Source: Nitrospirota bacterium (GTDB lineage: Bacteria > Nitrospirota > Thermodesulfovibrionia > UBA6902). Taken from it: DNA of 5,294 nt. The notes under the pieces were generated by a model. The model was given only the letters and a program-made list of their open reading frames with translations. It was not told where the DNA came from and ran no database searches. The stretch is from positions 1-5,294 of the forward strand of contig WFVK01000350.1 of the NCBI GenBank assembly GCA_015491705.1, given 5' to 3'. Position numbers and translations under genes: made by a program. Positions 5,258 through 5,294 of the stretch are shown in pieces (within the stretch, counting starts at the first letter, position 1; every line of letters starts with the position of its first letter).

Positions 5258-5294
5258 GATTTTTGTTCTTATTAGCCATTGGATTATTTACTTC

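Noticed and set aside
1..5294. CRISPR array, insertion sequence or prophage genes
   Set aside because: No spaced direct repeats of CRISPR type, no transposase or integrase frame, and no phage structural genes are visible anywhere in the window.

Overview
The window is an ordinary-looking bacterial chromosome segment with moderate GC content. It carries a Rho transcription terminator, a proline tRNA, a class 1 AdoMet decarboxylase fused to an aminopropyltransferase, a YrfG-type nucleotidase, a MORN-repeat protein and an MNT/HEPN toxin-antitoxin pair. Rho with the E. coli-like DGFGFLR and [13 protein letters not shown] motifs, YrfG, and the decarboxylase/aminopropyltransferase fusion together suggest a Gram-negative bacterium. 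A Nitrospirota or Desulfobacterota-like lineage would fit. This is inference from protein flavour only, and no feature fixes the taxon.

Layout, left to right. 1-330: a possible 46-codon small ORF (50-190) and a short repeat (copy A) just upstream of the TA module. 331-1006 (+): mntA and hepT, overlapping by 29 bp, with textbook GSX10DXD and RX4HXY motifs. 1015-1091 (-): tRNA-Pro(UGG) with encoded CCA, converging on hepT with 8 bp between them. 1101-2174 (-): speD-speE fusion, with a good sigma70-type promoter at 2240-2269 and a ribosome binding site; the tRNA lies 9 bp past its stop and may share its transcript. 2175-2500: intergenic region holding that promoter, repeat copy B, and a compact set of nested inverted repeats (2411-2465) that would fold as a three-way junction ahead of the MORN gene. 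2501-3211 (+): secreted MORN-repeat protein with a strict 23-residue (69-bp) period. 3260-3916 (+): YrfG-like GMP/IMP nucleotidase, preceded by repeat copy C. 3999-5246 (-): rho, convergent with yrfG.

Functional logic. SpeD-SpeE would make decarboxylated AdoMet and pass its aminopropyl group to an amine, giving spermidine or a related polyamine; several residues expected at the acceptor site are changed, so the acceptor is uncertain. MntA is expected to neutralise the HepT RNase by AMP modification. YrfG and Rho are housekeeping functions. No undescribed multi-gene system is evident. The least explained items are the three-way-junction structure before the MORN gene, the dispersed intergenic repeat in three copies, and the altered aminopropyltransferase site.
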